NCBI GenBank assembly: GCA_002352665.1 | Contig: DEIV01000091.1 | Coordinates: 11,619 to 43,752, forward strand | Reading direction: 5' to 3' | DNA length: 32,134 nt | Origin: Flavobacteriaceae bacterium UBA2765 | GTDB taxonomy: Bacteria > Bacteroidota > Bacteroidia > Flavobacteriales > Flavobacteriaceae | In this document: in pieces, positions 30,656-32,134 of the stretch | How positions within the stretch are numbered: position 1 is the stretch's first letter | Layout: every line of letters starts with the position of its first letter | Notes under the pieces: model-generated | Seen by the model: the letters and a program-made list of their open reading frames with translations, nothing else | What the model was told of the DNA's origin: nothing | The model's database searches: none | Position numbers and translations under genes: made by a program

Positions 30656-31003
30656 ATGATTATTTTCGGCTCAAGAGCGACACACCTTCATACTGAACAA
30701 ACCAATGAAATTGTATGTTCTCATTGTAAAGAACAAAGAAAACACAGCATTAGTATTTTTGGTAGATATGCACATATATTTTGGATTCCATTTTTTCCGA
30801 TAGGTAAAAAAGGTGTTTCGGAATGTAATCATTGTAAGAGAACATTAGCTTCTAATGAAATGAGTGAGCCATTAAAATCTGCTTATCAAAAAATATATAG
30901 CTCAACTAAAGTACCTTTTTGGCATTGGATAGGATTAATATTAATAGGATTGCTTTTTATACTTCCAATTGTTATTACAGTGATTACTTCAGCATTTCAA
31001 TAA
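30656..31003 (+). CDS. Zinc-ribbon protein with C-terminal membrane anchor
   Basis: A 115-residue protein. Two pairs, CSHC (21-24) and CNHC (57-60), frame a conserved aromatic segment (GRYAHIFWIPFFPIGKKGV), as in the Bacteroidota zinc-ribbon family. A single hydrophobic helix lies at about 90-112. The ribbon probably faces the cytoplasm with a C-terminal anchor. Its function is unknown. It is a single gene between the small-RNA region and the tRNA-Asp terminator. Confidence 0.83.
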   Translation: MIIFGSRATHLHTEQTNEIVCSHCKEQRKHSISIFGRYAHIFWIPFFPIGKKGVSECNHCKRTLASNEMSEPLKSAYQKIYSSTKVPFWHWIGLILIGLLFILPIVITVITSAFQ

Positions 31004-31035
31004 GCGTAATATATAATTCGAATTTATCCTAAAAC

Positions 31036-31066
31036 AAAAAAGCATCCCGTTCATAGGGAAGCTTTC
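31036..31066 (-). terminator. tRNA-Asp terminator and flanking palindromes
   Basis: Minus-strand stem GCTTCCC / GGGATGC (one mismatch) followed by six T. Two further palindromes lie between it and the tRNA: CTAACTTATTAAGTTAG (31073-31089) and GTAGTTTA / TAAACTAC (31091-31110). Confidence 0.7.
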
Positions 31067-31135
31067 CATTGACTAACTTATTAAGTTAGGGTAGTTTATA
31101 CGTAAACTACCAAAAACAACACAACATTTTAATTG

Positions 31136-31209
31136 CGGTCTGGACGGGACTCGAACCCGCGACCCCCTGCGTGACAGGCAGGTATTCTAACCAGCTGAAC
31201 TACCAAACC
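31136..31209 (-). tRNA. tRNA-Asp (anticodon GUC)
   Basis: A 74-nt tRNA. Acceptor GGTTTGG pairs with CCAGACC (one G-U), with discriminator G as expected for Asp. It has the D-arm GTTCAGCTGGTTAGAAT, the anticodon loop CTGTCAC giving GUC and the T-arm CGCGGGTTCGAGTCCCG. CCA is not encoded. Confidence 0.96.
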
Positions 31210-31240
31210 AATATTGCCATAAAATTACGATCCGGTCTCG

Positions 31241-31267
31241 TCCGCCTTTGGCGGAAACTACCAAACC
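31241..31267. repeat. Short hairpin and partial copy of the tRNA-Asp 5' end
   Basis: TCCGCC-TTT-GGCGGA (31241-31255) is a perfect 6-bp hairpin. It is followed at once by AACTACCAAACC (31256-31267), an exact 12-bp copy of 31198-31209, the first bases of tRNA-Asp. It looks like the relic of a partial tRNA duplication or an insertion at that point. Confidence 0.6.
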
Positions 31268-31333
31268 GTTGCTTTATAGCGGTTGCAAATATAAACTCGT
31301 TTTTTCTATCTGCAAAACCTTTTTGAAACTTTA

Positions 31334-32134
31334 TTATAAAAATCTTTTCCTACTGATCAAATAGGTAGTTAAAACCTGCTCAAAACCCTCGTTAATATCT
31401 ACTGGAACATAATCAATTTTATATTGCATACATTTCATCTTTAATTGATTAAAATAATTTTCTACACTAATCTTATAATTATCCTTAACAGTATCAGCAT
31501 ATAAATTAATATGCTCACCGGTTTCAACATCTACAAATCGCTTAGGTATATTATCAAATTCAAAATTTAACTCATGTTTACCGTCATAGGTATGAAACAA
31601 TACTACTTCATGCTTATTATACTTTAAATGTCGTAATGCTTCAAATAACATATCCTCATCCTTATCAGCCTGAAACATATCCGTAAACAAGAAAATTAAG
31701 GAACGCCTGTGAATTTTATCGGCTATTTCATGTAAAGCCGTATATGTTTTGGTTTTGGTTTTAGACGGTACTTCTAAAATTTGCTCTAAATGATTTAGCA
31801 ACATCCTTCTATGACGCTCACTACCTTTTGCAGGAGCATAATACTCATTAGTATCAGCATAGATACTTAATCCGTAGGCATCGCGTTGACGTTTTAGAAT
31901 TTCTAATAAAGCCGCAGATGCTATCACCGAAAATCCTATTTTATTTAATTGTGATACTGAGGGATTTTTAAAATGTGGATAGTGCATTGAAGCCGAATTA
32001 TCAACGATTAAATGACATCTTAAGTTGGTTTCTTCTTCATATCTTTTTACAAAAAGTTTATCTGTTTTGGCAAATAACTTCCAATCTATATGTCTGGTAC
32101 TTTCTCCTTTATTATACAAACGATGCTCAGCAAA
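31334..32134 (-). CDS. DUF58 domain-containing protein, C-terminal part
   Basis: The frame is open to the right window edge, so the N-terminus lies outside. The first visible residues FAEHRLYNKGESTRHIDWKL contain the DUF58 signature (RxYxxGDxxRxIDWK). LIVDNSASM is a MIDAS-like DxSxS motif of a von-Willebrand-A fold, and FLFTDMFQ follows. Such genes usually lie in a MoxR ATPase, DUF58, vWA and BatA-type cluster linked to envelope stress or cofactor assembly; the partners would be upstream, outside the window. Visible length is 266 residues of the usual about 290. Confidence 0.92.
   Translation of the reverse strand, partial: FAEHRLYNKGESTRHIDWKLFAKTDKLFVKRYEEETNLRCHLIVDNSASMHYPHFKNPSVSQLNKIGFSVIASAALLEILKRQRDAYGLSIYADTNEYYAPAKGSERHRRMLLNHLEQILEVPSKTKTKTYTALHEIADKIHRRSLIFLFTDMFQADKDEDMLFEALRHLKYNKHEVVLFHTYDGKHELNFEFDNIPKRFVDVETGEHINLYADTVKDNYKISVENYFNQLKMKCMQYKIDYVPVDINEGFEQVLTTYLISRKRFL

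Noticed and set aside
1..32134. CRISPR arrays, insertion sequences, integrase or transposase genes
   Set aside because: I saw no regularly spaced repeats and no transposase, integrase or cas coding sequence on either strand.

Overview
The window looks like a chromosomal segment of a flavobacterium (Bacteroidota, Flavobacteriia). It is strongly AT-rich. Several genes carry the Bacteroidota -33 TTG / -7 TAnnTTTG promoter type, ribosome-binding regions are A-rich rather than Shine-Dalgarno, and the gene families (DUF4407, BlaI-M56, HemW, UPF0104-GT2 pairs) are typical of that class. No genus can be named from the sequence alone.

Region 1 (1-8.75 kb) is a block of stress or detoxification genes, nearly all on the minus strand, in three modules with separate regulators. 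(a) A MarR regulator lies at the head of an operon: a long AhpD-like carboxymuconolactone decarboxylase (CMD) protein, a membrane protein, an NmrA-like NAD(P) protein and a haloalkane-dehalogenase-like hydrolase cut by the window edge. Near-identical palindromes sit before marR and before the operon. (b) A TetR regulator is followed by a second CMD protein and a peroxiredoxin remnant with an internal deletion; one palindrome family lies in front of all three. (c) Two paralogous ECF sigma factors share five identically spaced cysteines. They lie with a quinone-oxidoreductase-like enzyme and a SRPBCC protein. The three transcription units carry the same two-part promoter, TGT[AT]ACA-N16-GTCTAA, a candidate sigma-factor regulon.

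Region 2 (8.75-12.15 kb) is a decaying, mosaic stretch ending at the 3' end of a tRNA-Leu gene. It holds two N-terminally truncated genes joined head to head (a beta-hydroxyacid dehydrogenase and a Crp/Fnr regulator), an outer-membrane-type protein with a stop at codon 2, a methyltransferase cut off where a DinB-like gene begins, a cassette-type intergenic repeat, a lone secreted protein, and a perfect tandem 11-bp repeat near the tRNA. It reads as an eroded island or cassette array.

Region 3 (12.15-21.7 kb) holds tRNA-Leu(UAG), an M20 dipeptidase with a strong terminator, a lipoprotein built from two Spy/CpxP-like repeats, DUF4407 and GNAT genes, two members of a three-copy small-protein family, a BlaI-M56 pair with two phased operators, PhnA, and the third small-protein copy.

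Region 4 (21.7-32.1 kb) is more conventional core genome. The minus strand carries ruvC, hemW, a cyclase-family hydrolase, a MmcQ/YjbR protein and a DadA-like oxidase. Divergent from ruvC is a plus-strand operon of UPF0104 membrane protein, family-2 glycosyltransferase and Bax-inhibitor-1-like protein. Then come a TonB-C-like lipoprotein, DUF456, a 540-base intergenic region with a candidate minus-strand small RNA, a zinc-ribbon membrane protein, tRNA-Asp(GUC) and the 3' part of a DUF58 gene.
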